Assembly: GCA_946807835.1 (NCBI GenBank)
Contig: OX327702.1
Location: 11,098,001 to 11,162,000 of the forward strand
Direction: 5' to 3'
DNA length: 64,000 bases
From: Ailanthus altissimus
Lineage: Eukaryota; Streptophyta; Magnoliopsida; Sapindales; Simaroubaceae
The position numbers were made by a program, and so were the translations under genes. This document shows, one piece after another, positions 11,757 to 23,860 of this stretch. The notes below the pieces were generated by a model, which had not been told where the DNA came from, made no database searches, and saw nothing but the letters and a program-made list of their open reading frames with translations. The stretch's first letter is position 1, and each line of letters starts with the position of its first letter.

Positions 11757-14724
11757 ATGTTTTTTCGTGCATCAGTGACGGCTTATGCTAAGATGTGGGG
11801 TCTAAATTGCATTAAGGATAAACTGACAACAAGTCAGAAAACATTATTTAGGCAGACGTGTATGGGGTATTTCTTAGATATGTCAGAGTTGACATTCTCT
11901 GATATTTTGGTGCACGAGTTATTGTTGCGTGAGGTACATACCTCTAATGTAGATGATAAGATGTGGTTTTACATATGGAGGAAACGCATCCGTTTTAGCC
12001 GGCAGGAGTTTGTACTAATCACTGGACTACAAATGCGAGATTACCCTCCCGCCCAGCAGCTGCATAGGAAATTGGGCACTCGATTATGGGATACATATTT
12101 TTCTGGGGTAAAGATATTATCTTACATATTTCTTGATCAATGGTACGCACGTCTAAATTTGGAGAAAATGGACGATACAGATGCAGTAAAGTTGAGTTTA
12201 TTTTATTTTGTGCATCGTGTTTTGATTCTACGTGACGAGCGTAGTAGAATTCAAAATTTTGTTTTATGTTTAGTGGATGACCTTGATGAGTTTAATAAGT
12301 ATCCATGGGGCAATATTGCATGGACCGTACTTCATAACTCACTTAAGAAGGCTGCATTCCAAAAACTTGAGAAAATAAAAAGGAAAGGGTTTGTACAGAA
12401 GAAGTTTGAGAGTTACAACGTATATGGCTTTTCGCACGTATTTCTGGTACGCCATATGTACTTAACTTTTTGATCTTAATTATATATTTTGTTTGTATAC
12501 GTCAAACTTATATTTTAAATATAATTATATTAGGTATGGATTTTCGAGGCAATTCCAGTGTGCGGAGAGATTTTTGGTTATCATAATGGTGATCGCTTCC
12601 CTCGTATTTTGAATTGGACGACTCGAGGGACTCCATTGTTCGATGAGGTTCAGGATATAATGTTAGCAAAGGATTTGGTATGTGTTGATATGAATGTAAA
12701 ATATATATATTGGTTTATAACTTTTATTTTGTTTTAAGCGTAACTTAATATGGTTGGTTGATTTATAGGTTCTTTCGGTACATTGTAAATTAGTACCAAA
12801 AGACCACGAGAAGAGAGAGGCAATTGTGCGCCTGGCTAGACGTGTAGGCATTCCAAGCGGAAGTTATGCTGGGGACTTACCAAATATGTCTGATTTCAGC
12901 GAGAGCAAGCACCCCAGGACCTATGCCCATTTTAGCGACTCTAACGATGATGTTATGGATGTGGAGGGGGGTGGATATGAATGGACAAACCCACAAATGT
13001 CAGCACCAGTGGCAGGAGCAACGATATATTTACGTGATTAACTAAAGAGAAATTTCAATATATTTCTAATATTTCTAAATAAGTCATTAACTATGATTAT
13101 GTTTCTTGTAGTCTGAACACAGTGCATCTGCAGACCATGGCGTAACACATCAGATTGAGCAGCTGCGGGAGGAGATGATTAAGAGAATTGAGCATACTGA
13201 AGCTGCATTTCTACAAAGAATGGACAAGGATAAAGATGAAATTTTAACAAGTGTTAATCAACTCCGGACCGATCTTACACAGCAGATGCAGCAAATGATG
13301 ATGTGGTTTAGGCAGTCATGCTCATTCCAACAGAACGAAAGCCATAATATAGTAAGCAAAATAAATTTTAAACACAATTACCTTAATTGCAGTTTTATTT
13401 ATTTTAATATATACATATATTGTAGTATGGAGAGAACACACTGGCAGGCTGTCAATATGATTTTCAGACCCCAGCTACTGGTCATGATATATTGCCCCAG
13501 CCACTGATTGACAGTCCTGCAAGTGTTGAGATCTTGCCTGCCCCGCATAAGGGAGTAAGTCAATTTGGGAGACAGTATAGGCCTGCATGGTATTTGCACA
13601 CCCCATATACAAATCCATTTCCACAAAGGATACACGAAAAGAAGAAATTTGAAATTGAAGTGCAACCTCAAGCAGACATGAATCCGTTGCAGCCGATAGA
13701 CTCGACTATCATGGTTCAGTTTCAGGCTTGGATGGACAAGGATGAGGGTGTAGTCAGCTTACCTGGGCTAGAAGCTAACCCGACATGGTTTCGGGAATTG
13801 CTACACAGTTGGCTGGATGACTTTGTAAGTAAATTATTGAATAATTATCCCCTTGCAGTTTTTTTATAAATTTATAGAATCACTTGACGGTTATTGTTTC
13901 TAAATGCAGCATATTAATGAGTATTTGAAGGTGATTCGACTTAGGCAATACGGTTGCACTAATGCATTGCCTCAATTGTCCACTTCTGTGGATTCGTACT
14001 TCTTTGTGAGTGATGAATTAAATTATTTATATTTTGTTATTTCAATTTTATTGATTATTCGATGGCCCTGCATTTGTAGGAGTCTTTTAGACTCTTTTAT
14101 GAGCAGCACAAAAATGACATTACTGGCATTGTATGGAGTGATGAAGTGATGGCATATGCTCAAGGCGCTAAAGAAGATTTACTCGGTGCACGTATGTGGA
14201 TTGAGGTTGATAAGGTAAATGTTGTTATTTTTGTTTATAACTTGTAGTACTATTTTGTGTGAATGTTGTTATTTTTGTTTATAACTTGTAGTACTATTTC
14301 TAAGACTTATTTGAATTTTATGTAGGTTTATATTCCTGTCAACTACAATCAACAACATTGGGTAACGGTTGAGGTGGACATCTTGCATCGGCAAATATTG
14401 ATCTACGATTCTAGCATCAAGGGATTTGCCGATGGCGTGATTGAGAATCATGTCCTACCATTAGCTATGTTGTTACCCCGTTACTTAGATGCTTGTAGAT
14501 TATATGAGCAACGACGAATTACACCTGACTTAACCCCTTTTCATGTAATTAGATTAAAGGATGGAGTGCCACAACAGACAGTGAATAGTGGAGATTGTGG
14601 GGTTTATGTTTGTATGTTTATAGAGTTTTTGATGTGTTGTCATCCCTTAGATTTTGGTCCTGAGCATGGGTCATTTTTTAGGATCAAAATGGCGACCGAC
14701 TTATGGAAATGTGCAAAAAAGTAG
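11757..14724 (+). CDS. ULP/C48 cysteine protease-like gene with DUF1985, MULE-borne
   Basis: Eight coding exons are deduced: about 11717-12446, 12534-12677, 12769-13033, 13134-13351 (or from 13112), 13426-13824, 13910-14005, 14080-14214 and 14326-14724. All splice with GT-AG and stay open. The first in-frame ATG of the first recognised exon is at 11757, but an upstream exon is possible. Exons 1-2 hold a DUF1985-like region ('RFSRQEFVLITGL', then 'VWIFEAIPVCGE'). Exon 4 is a coiled coil rich in E/K/Q. The last exon has the C48 layout: His in 'QQHWVTV', Asp in 'IYDSS', and Gln...Cys in 'QQTVNSGDCGVYVC'. C48 enzymes cleave SUMO or related modifiers. Whether this one does is unknown. It occupies the mudrB position of the MULE. 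The exon 3/4 junction and the start are the weak points. Confidence 0.75.
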
Positions 14725-15029
14725 TGAAATGATGTTGATTGATTTGTATGTTTTTATGTATGTTTATAAAGATTGTAAAATGATGTTGATTGATTTGGGT
14801 AGGGACGGGAGGTTCCCTTTACAGCTAAGAGATGTGAGAAATATTTGAAGTGTATTTTCTGCAGGTTTATGAAATATAGATTTTGAGAAAAAATAGGAGA
14901 AACTCTGTCCGTTTTAATCCAGAAATTTTAGAAAATAAAATAAAATTTCCATGTTTATAAGAGTACAAATAAAGTCCATAACTACATGACTTTAAAATAC
15001 AAATACAAATATAACTAATAAAGAACACA

Positions 15030-17516
15030 TCAACTACCATGTAATGGAATTGGGTTTCGACAAGTTTGTCGATTATGTCCATGCTGCTTACAGCGACTGC
15101 ATACATTCTTCGTGGGAGCCTCACCTTGCGATAGAATTCTATTCTTCCGACGTCTTCCTGATTGCCGACGTACTATAGGAGGCTGGATGTCAGCAGCTCT
15201 CAACTCCTCTGGAACAATCCAATCTAACGGATGACCAACCGGATTTACTGGTTCACTGTATGCACGCAACAAACACTCAGTCATGTAATATCGCGAACAA
15301 AGAGTCTGGTACTGGAATCTGACCTGCCTGCATACTGCAAGTGCATGAGGACACGGTAGTTGCCGCATATCAAACTTTTGACAACTACATGACTTTCCCG
15401 GGATGTCCACTATTCCATTTCTTTTTCCGTCCTTAACAACAAAACGAGATCGATCTATTACATGCACCGTCATGTGAGCGGAATCATCATTGTGCTTCCA
15501 AATCTTGTTATGGGCCCAAGTGGTCAAGAAGTTTGACATATTTTCTGCAGCCTCACGTCTCTCAACAAACCATTTTTGCATTAACTCTCGGATCCACTCA
15601 ATTAAGGCAGTCACCGTCATGGCAAGTGCATCCTTCGCAACAGCGTTAATGCTCTCTGCAATGTTGGTGGTCATGATGTCATATCTTCTGAATGCTCCCA
15701 CTGATCGAGCCCATTTTGAAAAACCAACCTCTTCCTCCAAGTATCTCGTTGCCTCCGGTTTTATTTCTCGCATCTTATATATTTCCCTTTGAAAGTCAGC
15801 TATGCGATACGCCTTGGCAGCAACAAAATAGGAGGCCAAGTATCCCCCTCCTTTTGTTGTATGCGATGGTATCTTATATCGTGCTACCAAATTACCCTTC
15901 AAGTGATGGATGCATACACCATGATATACATTAGGAAATACCTCTTTAATGGCCTTCTCGATACTAGCATGTCGATCAGATATAAATACAAGGTTCGCAA
16001 GATCGCCAATAACTCCTCAGAGTTTTTCCATAAACCACTTCCATGAAGCATCATTTTCAGAGTCAGCAATACCCCATGCAAGTGGAAAAATCTGGTTGTT
16101 TTCATCCTTGCAAACAGCCACAAACATTGTTCCCAAGTATGCATTTTTTAAAAATGTACCATCAACTGCAATAACCGGTCGGATGGAAGACTGGAACCCT
16201 CTAATACATGGTCCAAGAGCCATGAAGAAATATTTAAAGTGCTTGCAATCGTCAATCTCGAAATGTGTGACTGTACCAGGGTTCTGTTGTTCCAATATAT
16301 GACAGTATGCAGGAAGTAATTTATATGAACCCTCTGGAGTACCACGTATCAACACCAATGCATGCTCCTTAGACCGCCAAGCAGTAGGGTAAGTTAAGTC
16401 CACACCAAACTCCGCACGTATGTCTGCTTGGATTTCCTTCGGTCTATAAAGTCGACTCGCAGATGCAAATTTATTTTTTATAAATTTGCCAATAATCCGA
16501 GACTTTGCTTGTCGATGACCATCGCGTAATCGATCTAATTGGCACACGTGACTTGAATCAATTCTGCGCACAATAAAATGTTTCCTTGCATCTGTCGACA
16601 CTGCACGTAATCGCCATCGACATCTATCATCATCACATTTGATCTCAAAACGATCTTTTGTCGACCTTGACACTTTAAAGCTCCAATTACCTTTAAGTGC
16701 TACCATACTAATAGCCTGGTGAAGTTCGTCTTTGCTATCAAACAACTTTCCTACAAACACATCGTCAATTTCACTACTCGATATCTTATCTGAAATGACC
16801 AAGTCTGATGGTGGTATTGGAGGCATAAACGCAAAGGGATTTTCCGCTTCACAAAAATCTATTCTTCTAGCTTCAACATTTAGGGAGCTTGTCGAAACAT
16901 AACAACGTCCGCCTTCTGCTAAATCATCTCCTTCTAAATTATCAACATTTCTAACATCATCATAGTCCCCTTCCACATCCCCAACATTTTCAATGTCATC
17001 ACAAGCGTAATGTGTATAGGCTGGGTCTTCATTAAAGGGTATAGGAGAAACATTGTGATACTCGTTCGTTGTGTTTGCAGGAACCACTGCTGGAACTGAT
17101 AGAGATGTATGGCTCACTTTGTTGCTACCGCTAGCTGACATAAAATGACCATGAATTGATGGTGGATTGGGGGGCTGTACATTATCTTCATAAACAGGAG
17201 CTCTAGGATCCACTGTTACACATAAAGGACAGTACGATCTTCTATTGGCGCTTAAAAAAAATCGAACATCATTGTCATTTCTAATCTCAATAGGCTTTAG
17301 GTTATACCTCGTTGCATCAATTTTGATTTTCAAAGTCACCTTACACTTCACATTGTCGACTCCCAAGGTATAACATACTGCATTTAAAAGATCTTCAAAA
17401 TTAATATCTTTCGAAACCAAAATTTCAAAATTATTATAATCAACATAACTTTCTTTCCCGTCACTAGAACTCTCCCACTTTCCACCAAAACAAATAACTA
17501 TCGCATCACACTCCAT
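15030..17516 (-). pseudogene. MuDR-type MULE transposase with one in-frame stop
   Basis: The frame runs from ATG at 17516, just after a splice-acceptor-like 'ttttttcag', to a stop at 15030. It is 828 codons long and broken only by TGA at 16017-16019 (codon 500). Regions in order: an N-terminal PB1-like domain (about residues 1-105); a MuDR N-terminal zinc-binding region ending in 'CRWRLRAV' and 'SSHVCQ'; the DDE core with Asp452 in 'VIAVDGT', Asp514 in 'FISDRHAS' and Glu621 in 'NIAESINA'; a SWIM finger 'CSCQKF...CPHALAVC'; and a CCHC knuckle 'CSRCKQHGHNRQTC'. The stop is in the same frame and fits a single CGA-to-TGA change. Everything else needed for activity is visible. An upstream non-coding exon is likely. 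Confidence 0.88.
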
Positions 17517-17608
17517 ATGACCTGAAAAAACAAAAAAGATTAGGAAAAGTTCACAAATAGAAAATTTAGTAAAATTTTTTAAAATGATAAAATATTTAAA
17601 AATAAAAA

Positions 17609-17830
17609 AAATGCGCATCGCGGGGGCACATCTCGAGCCCGAGACGTGCCCCCGCGATGCCCACAGATTGCGCGCCGCGGGGCCGTCTCGGGCCTGAGAC
17701 GTGCCCCCTCGATGCGCACAGATTGCGCGCTGCGGGGCCGTCTCGAGCCCGAGACGTGCCCCCGCGATGCGTACACTGAGCGCATCGCGGGGTCACGTCT
17801 CGGGCCCGAGATGTGTCCCGCGATGACCAA
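17609..17830. repeat. Right subterminal GC-rich palindromic array
   Basis: About three units of 65-70 bp contain 'ccgcgatgcgcacagattg' and the palindromes 'tctcgggcctgaga' and 'tctcgagcccgaga', flanked by 'gatgcgc/gcgcatc' words. Each unit could fold on itself. It is the counterpart of 10976-11278 and lies upstream of the transposase. CpG dinucleotides are still abundant, unlike in the Copia LTR islands of this window. Confidence 0.8.
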
Positions 17831-18259
17831 ATCGACGGCCGCCGCAGCGACCGCCGTCTGGTTTTCGCCAAACACACTCCAAAACTTATTTTTGGCCGGA
17901 TTTCAACGCCGTTTATACCATTCTAACTCATTTAGTTGGTTAATAACAACTACTTTTAACTTCAAATGTAAATTTATCTAATTTCTAACAAGTTTAGAAA
18001 ATTTACCCGAACTATTTCTTTGATTTGATTCGAAGTGAGTCTCAACAACCCTTTAATTTTTAGAATAATAACTTTAAAAATATTCGGTAAGCTATTTTTT
18101 AAAAGTTTCTTTAAATTTTAAAAAAATACGAAATTATAAATTTGATATAAAAATAAATTTATTTAAAATTAAATTATTTAACTAATAAAATATAATTATT
18201 TTATATTTAATTAAAATAAAATAATAAAATAATTTAAAGACTATTTGTGAACTTTCCCC
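17790..18259 (-). repeat. MULE right terminal inverted repeat
   Basis: Read from the minus strand it starts 'ggggaaagttcacaaatag' and passes through 'cagacggcggtcgctgcgg' near 17850, matching the left end in order. It ends exactly at the TSD. It would drive the minus-strand transposase. Confidence 0.7.
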
Positions 18260-18351
18260 AATAATAAACATAATAAACATGATAAGAGCGTACAAAGCAC
18301 ATGCGTATCCAAAAGAGTTAGGCTTGGTTTGACACTAGCCCAAGTCAAAGT

Positions 18352-18358
18352 TATAAAA
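18352..18358 (+). promoter_or_regulatory. Candidate TATA box of the AFC1-type kinase gene
   Basis: 'tataaaa' lies about 375 bp upstream of the start codon and only about 90 bp downstream of the MULE end at 18259. A transcript starting near 18385 would have a leader of about 345 nt containing a short upstream ATG frame (18558). This is inference from position and sequence only. Confidence 0.35.
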
Positions 18359-18730
18359 TGTTCGTGGGCAATCGAGAGTCCACAGGAAACCACGCGTCAC
18401 TAAAACCTGCACCACTGGTCCCGCAAACAATCACAACTGGGACCCATCCGTTAACCATAGTAAGGAGCTAACCGACAGGTCGAGTTAACCTCTGATCCCG
18501 GTTAGATTCCGCCCCTGGTTTTGCTCTCCAGATCTCTTTCCTCCGATTCAAAGATTAATGCTTTTGTTACGAGGGTTTGGTGATCTGAAAATCTTTCTTC
18601 GATTTTCCCTTGAATGTTTTATTCTTATTTTATTTATTAAAAAAAATTCTAATTAAGTTTGATTCCATGACTATGTCAAATTTTTTTCAATTTCAATTTC
18701 AATCAATTTATTCTTTTTTAAAATAAAGAA

Positions 18731-21700
18731 ATGGAAACGCAGAGGATCGTAGAGTTTTCGCATAGAAACATGGATAAACGTCCCAGAAAACGGCCTCGTT
18801 TAACATGGGACGTACCTCCTCCTCTTCCTCCTCCCAAGGTACAATCCTTGTACACGCCTTTTATTTGTTTATCCTTTAATTAATATTCATATTTCCATGT
18901 AATTGCTTCATTTTTATATGCAATTGTATCTCCAGCTGGATTTATGCACGCACCATTTTGTTAATGTTCTTCCATTGACGAACAATGATTGCAAGGTTAA
19001 ATTTTGAAATGTATTGCCCAAGTTTGAGAATTTGTCAATACAATTGATTCATTTTAATTAGCATAGCAGAATCATTGGTTTTTATAAATTATTGTAAATA
19101 TACAATTTTTATGATGTGCTGTAATTATAATCTTATCTGATGCAGGCTCTTCCGGCTATATTATATTGTGGGCAGGAGTTTGGGCATGGAGCTGTGCCCA
19201 ATTATCATTTTTCGTCTACATTTTATGGGGCAATTCCTTGCAATGGTTCACCTCCTTGGAGACCTGACGATAAAGATGGACATTATGTTTTTGCAATTGG
19301 TGAAAATTTAACTCCTCGCTGTAAGTATTTCCCAATTGTTGCAAATTTTAACTTCGCTTCTTCAGATTAGAAGAAATGTAATGTTACATATGTTGTATGT
19401 GCAGAGGTGGAGCAGATATGGAAATTATGAATTCTAAATAGTCTCACAAGTGGAGATATGATTTATGTATAGGTTGACTGATGCTTTTGGTCTAGTGGTC
19501 ATTGTAAATATGTTTCCACCACTTGAGAATTAGAAGTATTGCAGTATATTAGATTTTTGAGTTATGAGTGTTTCTTAGCCATGTAGATATCCACATCCAT
19601 CAAATTGTGCTTTATGCATCTTTGGGATTCTTGCTGTCATTTACTGTTTGGCCTACTGGTGATATTCATAATTTGACTGCTGATGCTCTTCTTTAATTAT
19701 TCTTTCAGACAGGATTCTCAGCAAAATGGGTGAAGGTTAGTATTTTTCCCTTTGATTTCAGTATTATGTTATATCTTTTTACTTTTCCGTTATATTATGT
19801 ATCTTTCAAATATCTTATTATCTGCGAGGCAGAACTTTCTTTTAATTAAGAGAGCTTTTGTTCTCTCTTTATAATTTTTTCATCTGATTATATTGTCAAA
19901 TGGTGCTTTTGGGTGCCACTGAGTATATCTTTTGGCTTGTTAGGCTTCTGAACCTTCTGCTATCATTTGTTATTCTGCAATGGTACTTATTCAGGGACAT
20001 TTGGGCAAGTCTTGGAATGTTTTGACAATGAAAAGAAAGAATTTGTGGCAATCAAAATTGTTCGCTCCATAAACAAGTATCGTGACGCAGCCATGATTGA
20101 AATTGACATTTTACAGAGGCTTGCAAGGCATGATGTTGGTGCCACTCGGTAAGAATGTTGTTTTTATTTCCCTTCATTATTTATTCTAGATGTTTGATGT
20201 CAGCTTGGTATGCGTTTTTATTCTTTGCAGTTGTGTGCAAATACGGAATTGGTTTGACTATCGTAATCATATTTGTATTGTAAGTATTTAATGGTATTTG
20301 TTATTTGTTTAATCTGAAAGGGCAATGCACGTTCCTTCGTGCCTAAATATATTCTGTGAGTTAAGAAACTAGTAGATGAATTTAAATGGTTTCAACAGGT
20401 ACTTGAGAAGCTTGGACCTAGCTTATATGATTTTCTCCACAAAAACAGCTACAGTTCATTTCCCATTGATCTTGTTCGGGAGCTTGGCAGACAACTATTG
20501 GAGTCTGTGGCATGTGTGTGGACAATTCTTGCCCCATTTTCATCGATATCTTATTTACTTGATGCCCAAAGACTCTTACTATGGAATTGAGATTTAGGCA
20601 TCAATAGTTCATTTACAGTTCGATTATTTAAAGCCTACTATAGCTTTTGTGCAAGTGTGAGTTGTTGATTAATAAAGGAAAATTCTGTGTGCTTCTTGTT
20701 AATTCTTTCCTTCTATGTTTGCAGTTATGCATGACTTACGTCTTATACACACTGACTTGAAGCCAGAAAATATTCTTCTTGTTTCCTCTGAATATGTTAA
20801 AGTGCCTGATTATAAGGTATCTTCCTACCCAAAGCATGCTTTCAGTTTCCAGACACTTTTTATCAATTGCTTCACATGTGCATGCTGAGGAGGTTTGTAA
20901 AGAGGATCAAATTTGAAATATATGGGGCTTCTTTCGATTTGATTTATATGTTCAGTTGCTTTATCTATATTACATCAAAGTTCAGTTTCTTATAAACACA
21001 CATATAATATGCATGGTGTGTGTGTTTGTGTGACTGCATACTGGCTGTTAAGTTGAATTACCGAGAACCTAGGCGAGCATGGGTTATCATTTTTAAATTT
21101 TGTTGTTCATCCCAAGCATGGTTGAATTCTAGCTTTTGAGTCTGATATCAATGAAGCTTGAAATTCTAATATGTTTTGTTTTAATTTTCTTTTGCTGTGA
21201 TTAAGTTTCTATCGCGATCCTCGAAAGATGGTTCCTATTACAAGAATCTTCCTAAGTCGAGTGCAATTAAGCTCATTGATTTTGGAAGCACAACATTTGA
21301 ACATCAGGATCACAGCTATGTTGTGTCAACAAGGCATTATCGTGCACCTGAGGTTATTTTAGGTAATGATTGCCTATAATACTGTTGTAGTCAGGTTGCT
21401 AGAGATTTCTTCTTTTGACATATGTGAGACATTTTCTGCAGGTCTTGGATGGAACTATCCTTGTGATTTGTGGAGTGTGGGTTGCATTCTTGTGGAACTT
21501 TGCTCTGTAAGTCACTTTTGCCGATCATTGTTTTTGAAGCATTGTTATTTTTGTTGATTTGCTAGGCTTGAGAATTCATGTATCATACCTTTTGGAGTTA
21601 GTGTATTGTGCATCCTATGTTAAGTTCTCTATCTAGTATGGTTACTCATATAACGGGTAAATGGTTTAGTAAGCACAGTTGTTACTATTTCATGAATCTG

Positions 21701-22580
21701 CCTATATGTTTGTACTAATTCTACTAATGATGGAATGCTCACACCTGCAACAATGAGTTTGGATTGATATTTACCTTTTCTTCCTTTTTTAACCTATGTG
21801 TGAGTAGGGTGAGGCTCTTTTTCAAACACATGAGAATTTAGAGCATCTTGCCATGATGGAGAGGGTTTTGGGGCCCATACCCCAGCGTATGGCAATCAGA
21901 GCTGAGTAAGCACCATTGTTTTTCTTTTTCTGCATGTGATTCTGTCATTTCCAGGTGGATGAAAATTTTAAATTCTGCTTCATCATATTGCAGCCGCCGT
22001 GCCAAGAAATATTTCAGGAGAGGCACACGATTAGATTGGCCTGATGGTGCAACTTCGAGAGAGAGCTTGAGGGCTGTTTGGAAACTTCCCCGTCTCCCGG
22101 TACATATTCATAATCTGCATCTCTAATTTGCATGTAAATTATATGCAGTTGGACATAGTAATGTGTGTTGGATTTTTCATCACTCTGAGAGTTATTATTC
22201 TAATGAGCATTGAATCGAATTTTCCATCTTTTTTTTAGTTCGTTTAATATAATATGCTTCTTAGAGGAATTTTTAGCATTTACACGTCGATAATGATCAT
22301 AACTTTTCTCTGTAGCTCTACTATAACATCTCAATCCCCACTGCTTCAAAAATATGAATGGCACTCCTTTTTCCATATGGAATCAAAGATTTAATTGTTA
22401 TTTGGATGTTTGTTCTTTCAGAACTTAATAATGCAACATGTAGATCATTCTGCTGGTGATTTGATTGATCTCCTGCAAGGGCTCCTTCGATATGATCCAG
22501 CAGAGCGGCTCAAAGCAAGGGAGGCCCTAAGACACCCCTTCTTCACAAGAGATCTGAGGAGGTATGGGTATCCCTTGTAA
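18731..22580 (+). CDS. AFC1: LAMMER (CLK-type) dual-specificity protein kinase, AFC1-type
   Basis: Twelve coding exons: 18731-18838, 19146-19320, 19709-19735, 19995-20148, 20231-20279, 20399-20513, 20725-20816, 21206-21362, 21442-21506, 21808-21905, 21994-22099 and 22422-22580. Together they give 1,305 nt (434 aa) in one frame with GT-AG introns throughout. Features: basic '[13 protein letters not shown]' near residue 15; glycine loop 'GEGTFGQV' (102-109); catalytic Lys124 in 'VAIK'; 'HTDLKPEN' with Asp220; 'DFGST' at 265; and the LAMMER signature '[11 protein letters not shown]' (326-336). The family phosphorylates SR splicing factors in the nucleus. '[11 protein letters not shown]' and the '[18 protein letters not shown]' end match Arabidopsis AFC1 better than AFC2 or AFC3. 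No defect is seen. A MULE sits just upstream. Confidence 0.95.
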
Positions 22581-23719
22581 TTGCAAAGTCTGCCAGTGCT
22601 TGAGCAGTTTTATAAGCAAAGTGAAAGAAATAACACGCAGCTCTGCATGTGTCTCAGTGTCTGTATGATATTCTATTGTGCCCTTTTTGTTACGATAGTT
22701 GTATAGTGAAATATATCTGTCCATTTGTCCTTACATTTCTTGCCCTGTCTCCCTTTATTTAAGTGTTTCCACCAGAGTTTTCCTATTTTGTTTTGTGATA
22801 TTCGTGAAGAGATGAAAATTAGGATAATGTGTCTGTTTCAAAATTATTGAAATATTATATTCTCCATTTCTATGTTCCTTAGTTATAAGAAAATTGAACC
22901 TTCCTTAGCGATTGCAAATGCAGAGTACAATGACAAGGTTAATGGCAAATAATCGGTCTTTAAGATTGGTTCAAACCTTTGAATCCTAGTTTTCCATAAG
23001 TTGGTGTCAAAAGGGTCTCTTATAATCCTATTGACCTATGGAATTATCTCAAAATTTTGAAGAAAGAACTGCTCTACATTTGTTTTTCAGGGTTTTTGCC
23101 AATGTTATTTTAGCTAATTTCGGTTAGTGGTAGAGCCGAGACTTTCGTATCTGATATTTTCCCATACTTTTTGTTTTCTCCAAACTAAACTAAATTAGAA
23201 AAATCTGAGTGATGGTTTTTTATTTTCTAAAAAGGAAAATGGATATTCAAAATTTTAAAGTTTTTTTTAATTAAAAAAAAATGTAAATCTTATTAGTTTT
23301 AAAATTTCCATTTATGTTTTTATAGCTAACTGAGTTTGTTAACTTAAAAAAAAGGTAAAATTAGTAATTCAGCTTACACTCAAAAATTAAAATTAATAGA
23401 TCTCTTTGTCCCTTTTGTTTTTCAAAATTCTCTAAAATTTGTGGGTTGTCTCTGATTATACTCTCAAAGTTGCTTCTTGTTGCGGTCACTGAAAATAAGT
23501 AAGAGTCTTAACTCAAACAAAACCTACATCTTAAACTACGTTGAATATAGACCACTCGTGACTGGGACCACAAGATTTAAGTCTTTGTCAAATTTTTAAA
23601 CGAGTTGAAGCAAAATAATATTCTTTCGAACGAATCAAAAGCCCTCTGTATCGTGCATGTGTGGGCTAAGTAGTTGAAGCTCAGAAGCGTGTCGGCGTGT
23701 CGGATTTTGTAGGCATTGA
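22581..23719. other. 3' flank of the kinase gene and intergenic DNA
   Basis: The first few hundred bases are the likely 3' UTR of the kinase gene. The remainder is AT-rich with no gene or element recognised. Confidence 0.5.
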
Positions 23720-23860
23720 TTTGACGCGGTGAGGCCTGGTGGGGTTTGCATTTTACACGTGGCGGTATCGAGACGGGCTAACAAGTACTCGGCAAATGAT
23801 TTGTTTACCGTAAAGCTGCTGGTGAAGTCGTTCGAGAGGCCGGAGATGGTTGTAAAGTTT
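23720..23860 (+). pseudogene. Relic of a plant methyltransferase C-terminal region
   Basis: One frame reads 'RPGGVCILHVAVSRRANKYS' followed by 'ANDLFTVKLLVKSFERPEM'. This resembles the C-terminal part of a plant SAM-dependent methyltransferase family in which 'LRPGG' is followed by 'NKYSxxDLFxVxPLVxLF'. Only about 45 residues remain. The sequence degrades on both sides and there is no start or upstream SAM-binding motif. Base composition is higher in GC than the surroundings, as for a coding relic. The assignment is from memory of the family and is tentative. Confidence 0.35.

Larger units (their letters stand above)
10541..18259. mobile_element. Complete Mutator-like element (MULE) carrying a ULP-like gene
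   Basis: The element is 7,719 bp and is flanked by the identical 9-bp TSD AATAATAAA at 10532-10540 and 18260-18268. A 9-bp TSD is the hallmark of Mutator elements. The termini are inverted: 'ggaaaaagttcacaaatag' on the left and 'ggggaaagttcacaaatag' on the right (minus strand). Degenerate homology continues inward for roughly 450 bp. Inside are a MuDR-type transposase on minus (15030-17516) and a ULP/C48-protease-like gene on plus (11757-14724), convergent with about 300 bp between stops. ULP-carrying MULEs are known from Arabidopsis (Kaonashi) and melon. This copy appears full length, but the transposase has one in-frame stop. Confidence 0.9.

Noticed and set aside
17579..17981. Several open frames in the right GC array of the MULE
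   Set aside because: Same cause as at the left end: palindromic repeat units without stops in several frames.
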